Origin: Methylobacterium cerastii
GTDB lineage: Bacteria; Pseudomonadota; Alphaproteobacteria; Rhizobiales; Beijerinckiaceae
Length of the DNA: 34,757 nt
Assembly (NCBI RefSeq): GCF_022179125.1
Contig: NZ_BPQG01000098.1
Coordinates: 1-34,757, forward strand
Direction of reading: 5' to 3'
The notes under the pieces: model-generated
Databases searched by the model: none
What the model was told of the DNA's origin: nothing
The model's input: the letters and a program-made list of their open reading frames with translations, nothing else
Shown: positions 16,073 to 23,050 of the stretch, one piece after another
Numbering within the stretch: the stretch's first letter is position 1
How the letters are laid out: the number at the start of each line of letters is the position of its first letter
Made by a program: the position numbers and the translations under genes

Positions 16073-16611
16073 GGCATCCCACGCACGCGGCCTTCGCCGC
16101 CCTTTCCGTGGCGCTCGCGCTCTCGGCCTGCGGCGATGGGGTGGACGGGTCCGGCGCGGAGCCGGCCGTGGTCGCGCGGACCAACGCGGTCGACGTGCCG
16201 ATCTGGCTCTCGCAGACCGAGGCGATGGATCCGGCCCGCTGGATCGCAAGCCGCGAGGCCGGGACGCTGCTGCCCGAGGCCGACCCGCGCAGCGCCCGGC
16301 TGCGCGCGAGCCTCGCCCGTGCGAGAAGCGCCTTTATCGAGGATCCGCGCATGATCGCGAATCGCACCGTGCAGCTCGGCCAGATGCTCGCCGCGGCGGA
16401 AATGCCCCAGGACTATGCCGATCTGGTCGATGGTTTTTCCGGCATCGCCGGCGCGAGCCATCGCCGGCAGCTCTACGGCGAGATGTGCCAGCACTATTTC
16501 AACACCCGGCAGCAAGGCCTGGATGCGCCGACCGCGTTGGCGCGGCTGACGGAAAGCTACGGCGCACAGGGTGGCGCGGCGCGGGCGGAACCGGCCGGGT
16601 CGCCGCAATGA
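16069..16611 (+). CDS. Small lipoprotein at the mxaE/mxaH position, 180 aa
   Basis: The TTG at 16069 overlaps the mxaD stop by 4 bp and gives a lipoprotein signal with lipobox L-S-A-C (Cys21); the frame itself stays open further upstream inside mxaD. The mature part is mostly helical: D-P-A-R-W-I-A-S-R-E-A-G, then R-L-R-A-S-L-A-R-A, then a middle segment with Q-M-L-A-A-A-E-M-P-Q-D-Y, and C-Q-H-Y-F-N-T-R-Q-Q-G-L near the end. In M. extorquens AM1 two genes of unknown role, mxaE and mxaH, lie between mxaD and mxaB; here there is one, and the sequence alone does not decide which. It overlaps mxaB by 4 bp. Confidence 0.8.
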   Translation: MRHPTHAAFAALSVALALSACGDGVDGSGAEPAVVARTNAVDVPIWLSQTEAMDPARWIASREAGTLLPEADPRSARLRASLARARSAFIEDPRMIANRTVQLGQMLAAAEMPQDYADLVDGFSGIAGASHRRQLYGEMCQHYFNTRQQGLDAPTALARLTESYGAQGGAARAEPAGSPQ

Positions 16612-17249
16612 CGAACGAGGTTCTCGTCGTCGACGACCATCCCGTGGTGCTTCGGGGTTTCCGCACGCTGATGGAGTCGGCCTGCATCGGCACGGTGCAC
16701 GAGGCGTCCGACGTGGTCAGCGCCTATCGGTTCTTCCACCGTCACAGGCCGGCGACCGTGGTCTGCGACCTCACCTTTCGCGAGAGCGGGCTCGCCGGCC
16801 TGTCGCTGATCCGGCGGATCCGTGCGCTGGAACATCACGCGCGCATCCTTGCGTTCAGCATGCATGCCGATCCGGTGATCGTCGCCCGCGCCCTGGAGAG
16901 TGGGGCGCTCGGATACGTGCGCAAGGACGTGCCGAGCGCCACCTTCCTCGACGCCTTCGCGGCGGTCCACGCGGGCTATGGCTATCTCGAACACGACCTC
17001 GCCACGGCGGTGGCGATGCTGACGACGGCCGCGCGACGCTCGCCCTTGGCCGATCTCAACGCCCGTGAATTACAGATCCTGTCGCTCCTGAGCCGGGGCC
17101 GTTCGTATCAGGATGTCGCCGACACGCTGTCGGTGAGCTACCGTACGGTGATCGGCGCCTGCTCCAACCTCCGGCGCAAGCTCGGCGTCCGATCGCTCGC
17201 GGAACTTCTCCGGGTCGCGATCGCGCAGGGCGTGACGGACCTCCGCTGA
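16608..17249 (+). CDS. mxaB: MxaB, NarL/FixJ-type response regulator, 213 aa
   Basis: Two-domain response regulator required in M. extorquens for mxa expression. The receiver domain (about 1-125) shows the acidic pair D-D-H-P, phosphoacceptor Asp54 in V-V-C-D-L-T-F, a Ser in F-S-M-H-A and Lys in Y-V-R-K-D. The LuxR-type helix-turn-helix (about 147-205) reads L-N-A-R-E-L-Q-I-L-S-L-L-S-R-G, then D-V-A-D-T-L-S-V-S-Y-R-T-V, then R-R-K-L-G-V-R-S-L-A-E-L. It is the last gene of the operon, overlapping the lipoprotein gene by 4 bp, so it may control its own operon. No kinase gene is adjacent. No clear terminator follows. Confidence 0.93.
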   Translation: MTNEVLVVDDHPVVLRGFRTLMESACIGTVHEASDVVSAYRFFHRHRPATVVCDLTFRESGLAGLSLIRRIRALEHHARILAFSMHADPVIVARALESGALGYVRKDVPSATFLDAFAAVHAGYGYLEHDLATAVAMLTTAARRSPLADLNARELQILSLLSRGRSYQDVADTLSVSYRTVIGACSNLRRKLGVRSLAELLRVAIAQGVTDLR

Positions 17250-17463
17250 TAAGGGTACTGCAGTTCGCCTACTACCGGAAGCGATACCGCGCCGGGACTT
17301 GGCTAGCCGCCGCCCGAAACAATGGGGAACGACTGCAGATCTTCTCGACGTTCCTGCAAGTGCTGCTCCGACCGCATCCCAAATTTCTCAACGAAATCGG
17401 TGAAGTTCTGCTTTTGGGGATGATTCTGTTTGTTGGTTATGACGAGGTTGTTCGGGATCCGCC
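17250..17463 (+). other. No certain gene after mxaB; possible gene remnant
   Basis: One forward frame runs open from inside mxaB through 17250-17575. Between about 17255 and 17450 it reads protein-like (for example L-Q-F-A-Y-Y-R-K-R-Y-R and E-V-L-L-L-G-M-I-L-F-V-G-Y). It has no start codon before a GTG at 17360 and turns into repeat-derived sequence afterwards. A decayed gene is possible; nothing firmer can be said. Confidence 0.2.
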
Positions 17464-17506
17464 CGTCCGCTCTTCGACCGAGGTGGGTGGTTTGCCACCG
17501 GTCTGC
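17464..17506. repeat. Dispersed 43-bp repeat, copy A
   Basis: Aligned without gaps to 28685-28727 it is identical at 34 of 43 positions. Conserved blocks are CGTCCGCTCT, CGAC, GGGTGGTTTG and GGTCTGC. A weaker relative lies at 4621-4658. No coding role is seen. Confidence 0.55.
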
Positions 17507-17602
17507 CCAACAGAAGCAATGCCTAGAAATCGGACGTTCGGCGGGATGGCGACGGGGGGGCGCACCTACTACTGATGCTCGGACGAATATAACGCAAATT
17601 CG

Positions 17603-17620
17603 AAAGTAAAGATTTACTTT
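17603..17620. promoter_or_regulatory. Perfect 18-bp AT-rich palindrome
   Basis: AAAGTAAA (17603-17610) and TTTACTTT (17613-17620) around a GA centre, in the AT-rich 220 bp upstream of the four-gene small-protein operon. It is a candidate operator or short hairpin. Confidence 0.35.
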
Positions 17621-17838
17621 TATGTCAGATTACGATCTTTTGATTGGTGCGCTATTGATTTGCATAACGCAGTCTTGCCCTATATCCAAAATATTAGCAT
17701 GTCTAGCTTAATTTTTCCGCAGGAACTAAATCCTTTATCGTAGATCGCATATAGAAATTTCCAAGGTAAATACCAATGGATTCTGGACATCCATATCGAC
17801 TTACCGTAAATCAGATTTTACATGGAGATAAGCCGTCG

Positions 17839-18135
17839 ATGCTCAGGTTTATGATTGCCTTATTAACTTTTTTTGTCTTTGCGACTGACCTTGCTTGGGC
17901 ACGCTTGAAGATGGACGATCTCGCCTCGCTGTGGCCGCGGGCCACGATGACCGACAAGATCGACTTCACCAACCGCATGGGAAAGGCGATGACGACGCTC
18001 TCGCCAGAGCTGACCCGCGAGTATTTTATGCGTTGCCTTGAGGAGACGGCCAATACAGGCGACACTCGAAGCTTAACCTTGAGCGATATGGTTCGCACCT
18101 GCTTGTCGCTGCATGCGCAACCATCCAGCGATTAA
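17839..18135 (+). CDS. Small exported protein of unknown function, 98 aa (cassette gene 1)
   Basis: ATG at 17839 is preceded by GGAGAT and starts a clear signal peptide (M-L-R-F-M-I-A-L-L-T-F-F-V-F-A, cleavage near A-W-A); the longer frame from 17776 is less likely. The mature part is helical and contains exactly two cysteines (M-R-C-L-E-E and V-R-T-C-L-S), suited to one disulfide. No family recognised. It is the first of four closely packed genes, and its last 23 bp overlap the next gene. The location right after the mxa operon and before lanM/xoxF suggests, but does not prove, a role in methanol or lanthanide metabolism. Confidence 0.6.
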   Translation: MLRFMIALLTFFVFATDLAWARLKMDDLASLWPRATMTDKIDFTNRMGKAMTTLSPELTREYFMRCLEETANTGDTRSLTLSDMVRTCLSLHAQPSSD

Positions 18136-18646
18136 CCATAGCAGTCGCCGTTGGGCATTATTCCCGTTGGCGCGGATCATAACCGGCCTATTCGCGGGTG
18201 CTGCAACGCTTGTAGTCCTGGGAGGCGTCATGTTCATGCAGCTGAGCGCGCCCCGGATCGCGGCAGCGCCCCCGCCGGAGGCGGTTGGGGCTCCGCGGGT
18301 TGCGGGACCAACACTCTTCTGCGCCTTCACCAACTTTGCTGACCGCACGCCTCTGGTGGGCTTCCACTATAGGATCATAGGTGAGCGTAGCCCACCCAGT
18401 TACGCGCTGGTCTTCCAGCGGGAGCAGGACGGTTCACAGGCCGAGTTCGGTGACCAAGGCGTGCCGTCGCCGGAAAGGGCGTTCGACGGCACGGAAGAGC
18501 CGGCCGTGATTCGGGCCCCGGAGGACGGGATGCGGATCAAGCTCTATGGTTACAAAGCCAATCGGCGGGGCACTCACTGGTTCGAGGCGGGCCTCCGCAG
18601 CGTCCGCTATAAGAACCTGGGCGGCCGTTGCCGGCTCAGCGCGTGA
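18113..18646 (+). CDS. Membrane-anchored protein of unknown function, 177 aa (cassette gene 2)
   Basis: An N-terminal membrane anchor or uncleaved signal (I-I-T-G-L-F-A-G-A-A-T-L-V-V-L-G-G-V-M-F) is followed by a Pro/Ala linker and a beta-rich periplasmic domain. The domain starts L-F-C-A-F-T-N-F and ends G-G-R-C-R-L-S-A. These two cysteines are the only ones, placed at the two ends of the domain as if to staple it. A central G-F-H-Y-R-I-I-G-E and Y-A-L-V-F-Q-R-E-Q-D-G are the most distinctive stretches. No family recognised. The ATG at 18113 lies inside the end of gene 1, and the stop overlaps the GTG start of gene 3. Confidence 0.62.
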   Translation: MRNHPAINHSSRRWALFPLARIITGLFAGAATLVVLGGVMFMQLSAPRIAAAPPPEAVGAPRVAGPTLFCAFTNFADRTPLVGFHYRIIGERSPPSYALVFQREQDGSQAEFGDQGVPSPERAFDGTEEPAVIRAPEDGMRIKLYGYKANRRGTHWFEAGLRSVRYKNLGGRCRLSA

Positions 18647-19056
18647 GCGCGATCGCGCCGTCTGCGATGCGGCTTGCGCGCGTTTCAACCCGGCTTTTGG
18701 CCGTGCTAGCGCTTGCCGCCGGGGTTGCTCTTGCGCAAGGCGCCGTGGCAGACGGCGAGGCGCCCGACCTTGAAACCAGCCGCGCCGCCACCGCGGCGAT
18801 CGGGCGGCGGCTCGGCAGCGCCGACGCACGGGTGAGCAGCCTGCGGACGGGCCGCGGCGGTATAATGTGCGGAAGCGTCGATGTCCGCAACCGTATGGGC
18901 ACCTTTACCGGTCCGCGCCCCTTCGTCTTCGAGCCTGGGACGGGCGTAGTAGGGCGACTTCCAGAAGGGCCTGAACTGCGCAATCCGGCGAGCATAGCGG
19001 AGTATCGTTCGATGGAGCGTACTAGGGCCCTATTCGCTGCGCATTGCATCGATTAG
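18643..19056 (+). CDS. Small exported protein of unknown function, 137 aa (cassette gene 3)
   Basis: A GTG at 18643 overlaps the previous stop (GTGA) and is the most economical start; a TTG at 18628 is an alternative. A signal peptide (R-L-L-A-V-L-A-L-A-A-G-V-A-L-A-Q-G) is followed by a short mature protein with two cysteines, one in G-I-M-C-G-S-V-D-V and one at the extreme C-terminus (A-H-C-I-D). The middle has R-P-F-V-F-E-P-G-T-G. No family recognised. It is translationally coupled to gene 2 and followed 23 bp later by gene 4. Confidence 0.6.
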   Translation: MSAIAPSAMRLARVSTRLLAVLALAAGVALAQGAVADGEAPDLETSRAATAAIGRRLGSADARVSSLRTGRGGIMCGSVDVRNRMGTFTGPRPFVFEPGTGVVGRLPEGPELRNPASIAEYRSMERTRALFAAHCID

Positions 19057-19079
19057 TAATTCGACAAAAGGACATATCT

Positions 19080-19433
19080 ATGCGGTATTGCGCTCTCTGC
19101 TTGGCGGCGCTGCTCGCTGCAGCTGGTCCGTCTGCATATGGTCAGGAGTCGGCCGACATCCCGGCCAAGAAGCGCAACGCGGCCAAGCTCGCAGGCCTCG
19201 TCGGCTTCGTAAATGTCAACTGCAGCATGCTGAAAACGGACGTGGAGCGCTTTAAGGGGGCGGTCCAGTCGATGGGGGTCGATCCCGCCGAGATCGACCG
19301 GGACGCTCTGATGCTGCAAGCGCGCGGTTACGTCGCGGCCTATGCGAAGGACGTGCCGGCGAGTTGCTCGAAGGCCCAGGAGCTGTTTGGTCAAAGGGGT
19401 CGGATCATCCCCGGAATCTTCGTCCCGCGCTGA
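19080..19433 (+). CDS. Small exported protein of unknown function, 117 aa (cassette gene 4)
   Basis: The ATG at 19080 follows AAAGGA and begins a signal peptide (C-A-L-C-L-A-A-L-L-A-A-A-G-P-S-A-Y-G); a longer frame from 19044 is less likely. The mature protein is helical with two cysteines (V-N-C-S-M-L and A-S-C-S-K-A) and the segment A-G-L-V-G-F-V-N-V-N. No family recognised. It is the last gene of the cassette, and its stop lies 4 bp from the convergent response-regulator remnant. Confidence 0.62.
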   Translation: MRYCALCLAALLAAAGPSAYGQESADIPAKKRNAAKLAGLVGFVNVNCSMLKTDVERFKGAVQSMGVDPAEIDRDALMLQARGYVAAYAKDVPASCSKAQELFGQRGRIIPGIFVPR

Positions 19434-19436
19434 TCC

Positions 19437-19580
19437 TCACCCGGCACCGGGCTGCTTCATCACGATTTGGATGAGGTCGGCGCGACTGCCCGCGCCGAGC
19501 TTGACCCGCATCGCGGAAAACGTGCCGACGACTCTGCGATACCTCAGCGTCGGGATCCGCCCGATCTCGGTGTAGCCTGG
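19437..19580 (-). pseudogene. Remnant of a LuxR/NarL-type response regulator (C-terminal HTH)
   Basis: On the minus strand a 47-residue frame reads G-Y-T-E-I-G-R-I, then Y-R-R-V-V-G-T-F-S-A-M-R-V-K-L-G, then A-D-L-I-Q-I-V before its stop. It lines up with the C-terminal HTH of MxaB (V-S-Y-R-T-V-I-G-A-C-S-N-L-R-R-K-L-G). An in-frame stop at 19581-19583 and absence of the receiver domain upstream show it is broken. It may be left from a duplicated mxaB-like regulator. Confidence 0.6.
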
Positions 19581-19602
19581 TCAGGCCCGGTGCTTGTCAA
19601 CA

Positions 19603-19638
19603 TCACGAGGTGGCCGGCAGAACAAGGTTGATCCACAT
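19603..19638 (-). CDS. Possible 11-codon leader ORF (M-W-I-N-L-V-L-P-A-T-S)
   Basis: An ATG (complement 19636-19638) is preceded at 6-nt spacing by a perfect AAGGAG (complement 19645-19650). It lies 39 bp after the lanM stop and just before the response-regulator remnant. The Shine-Dalgarno is better than that of many genes here, so it may be a leader peptide of the lost regulator gene or a distal ORF on the lanM transcript. Confidence 0.3.
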   Translation of the reverse strand: MWINLVLPATS

Positions 19639-19677
19639 ACGGATCTCCTTGAGTGGCGGCCGCCCCGTGAGGCGACC

Positions 19678-20073
19678 CTACTTCAGCAACATCGCGAGGG
19701 AAGCGCCGGCGGGCGAGGAGAGCTCCTTGGCGTCGATGGTGCCCTCGGCATCCGGGTCTGCGGCTTTGAAGCGCGCGGCCACCACGGCGAGGTATTCCTT
19801 CTTGTCCAGGGTGCCGTCGCTATCTGGGTCGGCGGCCTTCATCTCGGCGGCCGTCATCAAGCCGGTAAGCTCCTTGGCGTCGAGGGTGCCGTCCTTGTCG
19901 GGGTCGAGCATGTCGAACTTCATGGACGCGGCGGCCTGGGCCTCCTTGAGGTCGATGGTGCCGTCCTTGTCGGGATCGAACGCCGCAACGGTGGCGGGTG
20001 CGGCGAACGCCGGGGCGACGACACCGATGGCGAGGACGGTGGCAAACAGGGCGGAAGGTAGGCGATAGGTCAT
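19678..20073 (-). CDS. lanM: Lanmodulin (LanM), periplasmic lanthanide-binding EF-hand protein, 131 aa
   Basis: Periplasmic protein binding trivalent lanthanides with very high selectivity over calcium. A signal peptide (L-F-A-T-V-L-A-I-G-V-V-A-P-A-F-A) precedes four 12-residue EF loops at about residues 33-44, 57-68, 82-93 and 106-117. All have proline at position 2, the lanmodulin hallmark: D-P-D-K-D-G-T-I-D-L-K-E, D-P-D-K-D-G-T-L-D-A-K-E, D-P-D-S-D-G-T-L-D-K-K-E and D-P-D-A-E-G-T-I-D-A-K-E. Adjacent loops are separated by 12, 13 and 12 residues, the unusually short spacing of lanmodulin. Loop 4 has Glu at position 5, and Asp at position 1 where M. extorquens has Asn. The start has AAGGA about 10 bp upstream. 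xoxF lies upstream on the same strand. Confidence 0.95.
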   Translation of the reverse strand: MTYRLPSALFATVLAIGVVAPAFAAPATVAAFDPDKDGTIDLKEAQAAASMKFDMLDPDKDGTLDAKELTGLMTAAEMKAADPDSDGTLDKKEYLAVVAARFKAADPDAEGTIDAKELSSPAGASLAMLLK

Positions 20074-20485
20074 CGAGAGATATCCTTAGGTCAGATTGAG
20101 TCACAGTCTGCGAGTTCAAGACGTCGTCGCGCCTGAGCCTTCGAAACGGAGAGTCGTGCCGAGTCGAGTCACGCTTACGCAGGCTATTGCCTAATCTACC
20201 CGGGAAAATCTGGCAAGCCAGTCTGTCGGTTTTTTATGGAGCACGGTATGCCAGTGAGGCAGTGGATGTGTGCCGGCGCGGCTGCGGGGCCTGCTGCTAA
20301 CGCGAAACGAGGTTCGCACGAGAAGTGATCGAAAGGTGGAGGCGTCACTACTACCGCGTGAACCGCATGCGCCCACATGCATCGCTGGCATACCGGCCGC
20401 CGGCACTTACGTGTTCGTGCTAGCCTTCTTCGGTAGGCCGGGCGGCCAATCGTGCAGTAATTTTACCATTGTACCAACGCGTGGG
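20074..20485. other. lanM upstream region, no gene seen
   Basis: About 410 bp with no convincing coding frame. A small CTGGC-AA-GCCAG element followed by TCTGTCGGTTTTTT lies at 20209-20236. No promoter could be assigned with confidence, and no copy of the ATAAG double motif was found here. Confidence 0.4.
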
Positions 20486-20554
20486 GCCTGATCAATCCGC
20501 GGAGGCGGTTCCGCTCCCCTCAGGCGGGGTCGCCTTCCTCGATCTAGATCAGGC
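20486..20554. other. Extended 69-bp stem-loop
   Basis: GCCTGATC (20486-20493) pairs with GATCAGGC (20547-20554). Inside, GGCG (20504-20507) pairs with CGCC (20531-20534) and CCCC (20516-20519) with GGGG (20526-20529). The coaxial stems suggest a structured RNA or a cruciform, about 20 bp ahead of the small ORF at 20575. Confidence 0.45.
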
Positions 20555-20574
20555 TCGCCCACAAGGGGGGCGAT

Positions 20575-20754
20575 ATGTTGACTGAGTCAATCAGCGGAAT
20601 GGTACGGCGCCGGTGGCAGTCTGCCCGGCCCTTCAAGGGTCACACAAGAGAAAGCCTGCTTCAAAAGATCGAAAGCAATGCTGTCCGAGAAGAAGTAAAG
20701 GAAGAAGTGCGGCGGGAACTTCAAATTCGATATAGTCAGCGAACTATTAATTGA
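20575..20754 (+). CDS. Possible small protein, 59 aa
   Basis: ATG at 20575 follows a G-rich AGGGGGG. The N-terminus is basic (M-V-R-R-R-W-Q-S-A-R) and the C-terminal half is a charged, coiled-coil-like helix (L-L-Q-K-I-E-S-N-A-V-R-E-E-V-K-E-E-V-R-R). The opposite-strand frame (20587-20832) is Phe/Ser-rich and looks like its shadow. No family recognised. From 20755 to 20844 there is only AT-rich DNA. Confidence 0.35.
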   Translation: MLTESISGMVRRRWQSARPFKGHTRESLLQKIESNAVREEVKEEVRRELQIRYSQRTIN

Positions 20755-20844
20755 GAGCGGATAATAAGTAATGATAAATTCTATCCGACAGCGATCTTGG
20801 ACCACATTCATTCTCGAAGAAATAAACGACAATGCAACTCTAAA

Positions 20845-21180
20845 TTATAATTTATTTAAGATTATATATTTTGACCAATAACAAGTATGGCTGGCGCCCT
20901 TAACCGCGATGCATACGAGGCCATCATTCTCATCCTCGATGGTGACCTCCTCACCCGTTGCCCACATGCGGCACTCTCCGGCGCGCAGATACTTCCCGAG
21001 CCGCGTTCGCAACACACTCTTATCGCCACCGTGCTGTAACGCCGTCAGATCCTGAGCATAATGCAACGCTTTACAGCCAAAGGCCTCCTGATTGATTTGT
21101 GCTGCAGAGGCCGGACCATTTATTGTCCAAAGTGTAGCGCACAGGCAGAACGCTGATTTTATCATGAGAACCCGAGCCAT
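20845..21180 (-). CDS. Small secreted four-cysteine protein, 111 aa
   Basis: No family recognised. A signal peptide (M-I-K-S-A-F-C-L-C-A-T-L-W and onward, cleaved near A-S-A) is followed by a mature part of about 85 residues. It has four cysteines (F-G-C-K, G-E-C-R-M-W, L-V-C-I-A, H-T-C-Y-W) that could form two disulfides. The second half looks beta-rich (E-V-T-I-E-D-E-N-D-G-L-V-C-I-A-V). An ATG at 21165 is an equally possible start. It lies 64 bp downstream of xoxF on the same strand, beyond a hairpin, where xoxG and xoxJ would stand in many methylotrophs. A periplasmic role near XoxF is inference only. Confidence 0.6.
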   Translation of the reverse strand: MARVLMIKSAFCLCATLWTINGPASAAQINQEAFGCKALHYAQDLTALQHGGDKSVLRTRLGKYLRAGECRMWATGEEVTIEDENDGLVCIAVKGASHTCYWSKYIILNKL

Positions 21181-21190
21181 AAGCGCAGAA

Positions 21191-21216
21191 TGCCGGCGCG
21201 GAAACCCGCGCCGGCA
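21191..21216 (-). terminator. xoxF downstream hairpin
   Basis: TGCCGGCGCGG (21191-21201) and CCGCGCCGGCA (21206-21216) form a perfect 11-bp GC stem with a 4-nt loop, 28 bp after the xoxF stop. Only a short T-rich tract follows on the minus strand, so it may terminate partially and protect the xoxF mRNA end. Confidence 0.65.
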
Positions 21217-21244
21217 CTCATTTCAAGCCGTTTCGTGCGACCGA

Positions 21245-23050
21245 TTAGTTCGGCAGGGCGAAGACGGTGAGCTGGCCACCGAGGTTGGTGTAGCTCGAGA
21301 GGGCGGCGTAACCACCCACCGCGCCGAGGCCGGCGTTCGGGTCGGTCAGGCCGGCCGCGAGGCCGATGCCGGCCCAGCCACCGACACCCGACAGGATGCC
21401 GACGTACTGCTTGCCCTTGTGCTGGTAGGTCATCACGTTGCCGATGATGCCCGACGGGGTCTTGAACTTGTACAGTTCCTTACCCGACTTGGCGTCGACG
21501 GCCTTCAGGTAGCCTTCCAGCGTGCCGTAGAAGACCACGTCGCCGGCGGTAGCGAGAGCGCCCGACCAGACCGAGAACTGCTCGGCGTTCGACCACTTGA
21601 TCTTACCCTCGATGTTGTCCCAGGCGATGAAGTTACCCATGCCGCCATGGCTGTTCGGCGCGGGGTACATCGATAGGGTCGCACCGACGTAGGGCTGGCC
21701 CGGGGTGTAGGTCACCCGGAACGGCTCGTAGTCCATGCAGACGTGGTTGGTGGGCACGTAGAATAGGTTGGTCTTCGGCGAGAACGCAGCAGGCTGCTGG
21801 TCCTTGGTGCCGAGGGCCGCCGGGCAGATACCCTTGGAGTTAGTATCTTCACCGTTCTGCTCGGTGGAGTACTTCGACACGACCAGGGGCCGGCCGTAGG
21901 TCTTGGACCCCTTGTCCATATCGACCTTGGAGGCCCAGTTGACGACCGGGTCGAACTTCTCGGCGACGAGGAGTTCGCCGGTGGCGCGGTTCAGGGTGTA
22001 GCCGAAGCCGTTGCGGTCGAAGTGGGTCAGCAGCGGGGTCTCCTTGCCGCCGACCTTCTGATCCGTGAGGATCATCTCGTTGATGCCGTCGAAGTCCCAC
22101 TCGTCATGCGGGGTCATCTGGTACACCCACTTGGCCATACCCGTGTCGGGGTTACGCGCCCAGATGGTCATCGACCAGCGGTTGTCGCCCGGACGCTGCT
22201 TCGGGTTCCAGGTCGAGGGGTTGCCCGAGCCGTAGTACATCAGGTCGAGCTTGGGGTCGTAGGAGTACCAGCCCCAGGTGCTGCCACCGCCGGTCTTCCA
22301 CTGGTCGCCTTCCCAGGTCTTCAGCGAAGAATCCTTGCCGACCGGCTTTCCGAGGTAGGTGGTCTTCTCCGGGTCGACCAGGATCTGGTCGTCCGGGCCA
22401 ACCGAGTAGCCGCGCCAGACCTTCTTGCCGGTCTTGGCGTCGTAAGCCGTGACGTGGGCCTGCACACCGAACTCACCGCCGGAGACGCCGACGATGATCT
22501 TGTCCTTCACCGGCAGAACCGTGGCGGTGTTGGTCTCGCCCTTCTTCGGGTCGCCGTTCACCACCGACCAGTTCACCTTGCCGGTCTTGGCGTCGAGCGA
22601 CACGACCGTGGTATCGGCCTGGTGCAGGATGATGGCGTTGTCGGAGTAGGCCAGGCCACGGTTGACCGTGTCACAGCACATCACCGGGATCACCGACGGG
22701 TCCTGCTTGGGCTCGTACTTCCACACGATCTTGGCCTCGTGGTCGAGGTCGAGCGCGTAGACGATGTTCGGGAACGGGGTGTGGACGTACATCATGTTGC
22801 CCACCACGAGCGGCGAGCCCTCGTGGCCGCGCAGCACGCCGGTCGAGAAGGTCCAGGCGACCTGCAGGTTCTTGACGTTTCCGGCGTTGATCTGGTCGAG
22901 CTTGGAATAGCGCGTGTTGGCGTAGTCGACCGTCTGAAGAACCTGCTCGGCGGGGTTCGCCAGGTGCTTCATCAGATCGTCGTTCGCCGATGCCGGCATG
23001 GCAAACGTCGCGACACTCGCGCCGAGTGCGAGAAGATGTACCGCTTTCAT
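21245..23050 (-). CDS. xoxF: Lanthanide-dependent methanol dehydrogenase XoxF, 601 aa
   Basis: Periplasmic PQQ methanol dehydrogenase using a lanthanide instead of calcium. ATG at 23050 follows GGAGGAAC; a signal peptide ([18 protein letters not shown]) precedes N-D-D. In precursor numbering the expected ligands are present: Glu193 (S-G-G-E-F-G), Asn277 (S-G-N-P-S), catalytic Asp319 and, diagnostic of XoxF, Asp321 in [10 protein letters not shown], where MxaF has Ala. The adjacent Cys125-Cys126 pair (M-C-C-D-T-V-N) is conserved. No xoxG or xoxJ gene follows, so it resembles an orphan copy such as xoxF2 of M. extorquens and would need a cytochrome from elsewhere (MxaG or another XoxG). Its leader shares an ATAAG repeat with mxaF. 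Confidence 0.95.
   Translation of the reverse strand: MKAVHLLALGASVATFAMPASANDDLMKHLANPAEQVLQTVDYANTRYSKLDQINAGNVKNLQVAWTFSTGVLRGHEGSPLVVGNMMYVHTPFPNIVYALDLDHEAKIVWKYEPKQDPSVIPVMCCDTVNRGLAYSDNAIILHQADTTVVSLDAKTGKVNWSVVNGDPKKGETNTATVLPVKDKIIVGVSGGEFGVQAHVTAYDAKTGKKVWRGYSVGPDDQILVDPEKTTYLGKPVGKDSSLKTWEGDQWKTGGGSTWGWYSYDPKLDLMYYGSGNPSTWNPKQRPGDNRWSMTIWARNPDTGMAKWVYQMTPHDEWDFDGINEMILTDQKVGGKETPLLTHFDRNGFGYTLNRATGELLVAEKFDPVVNWASKVDMDKGSKTYGRPLVVSKYSTEQNGEDTNSKGICPAALGTKDQQPAAFSPKTNLFYVPTNHVCMDYEPFRVTYTPGQPYVGATLSMYPAPNSHGGMGNFIAWDNIEGKIKWSNAEQFSVWSGALATAGDVVFYGTLEGYLKAVDAKSGKELYKFKTPSGIIGNVMTYQHKGKQYVGILSGVGGWAGIGLAAGLTDPNAGLGAVGGYAALSSYTNLGGQLTVFALPN

Noticed and set aside
19678-20073. Calmodulin-like calcium protein instead of lanmodulin
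   Set aside because: All four loops have Pro at position 2 and only 12-13 residues between loops, which fits lanmodulin and not ordinary EF-hand proteins.
21245-23050. Reading the minus-strand dehydrogenase as a second mxaF
   Set aside because: Asp lies two residues after the catalytic Asp and no mxaI or mxaJ follows, so it is the lanthanide type.
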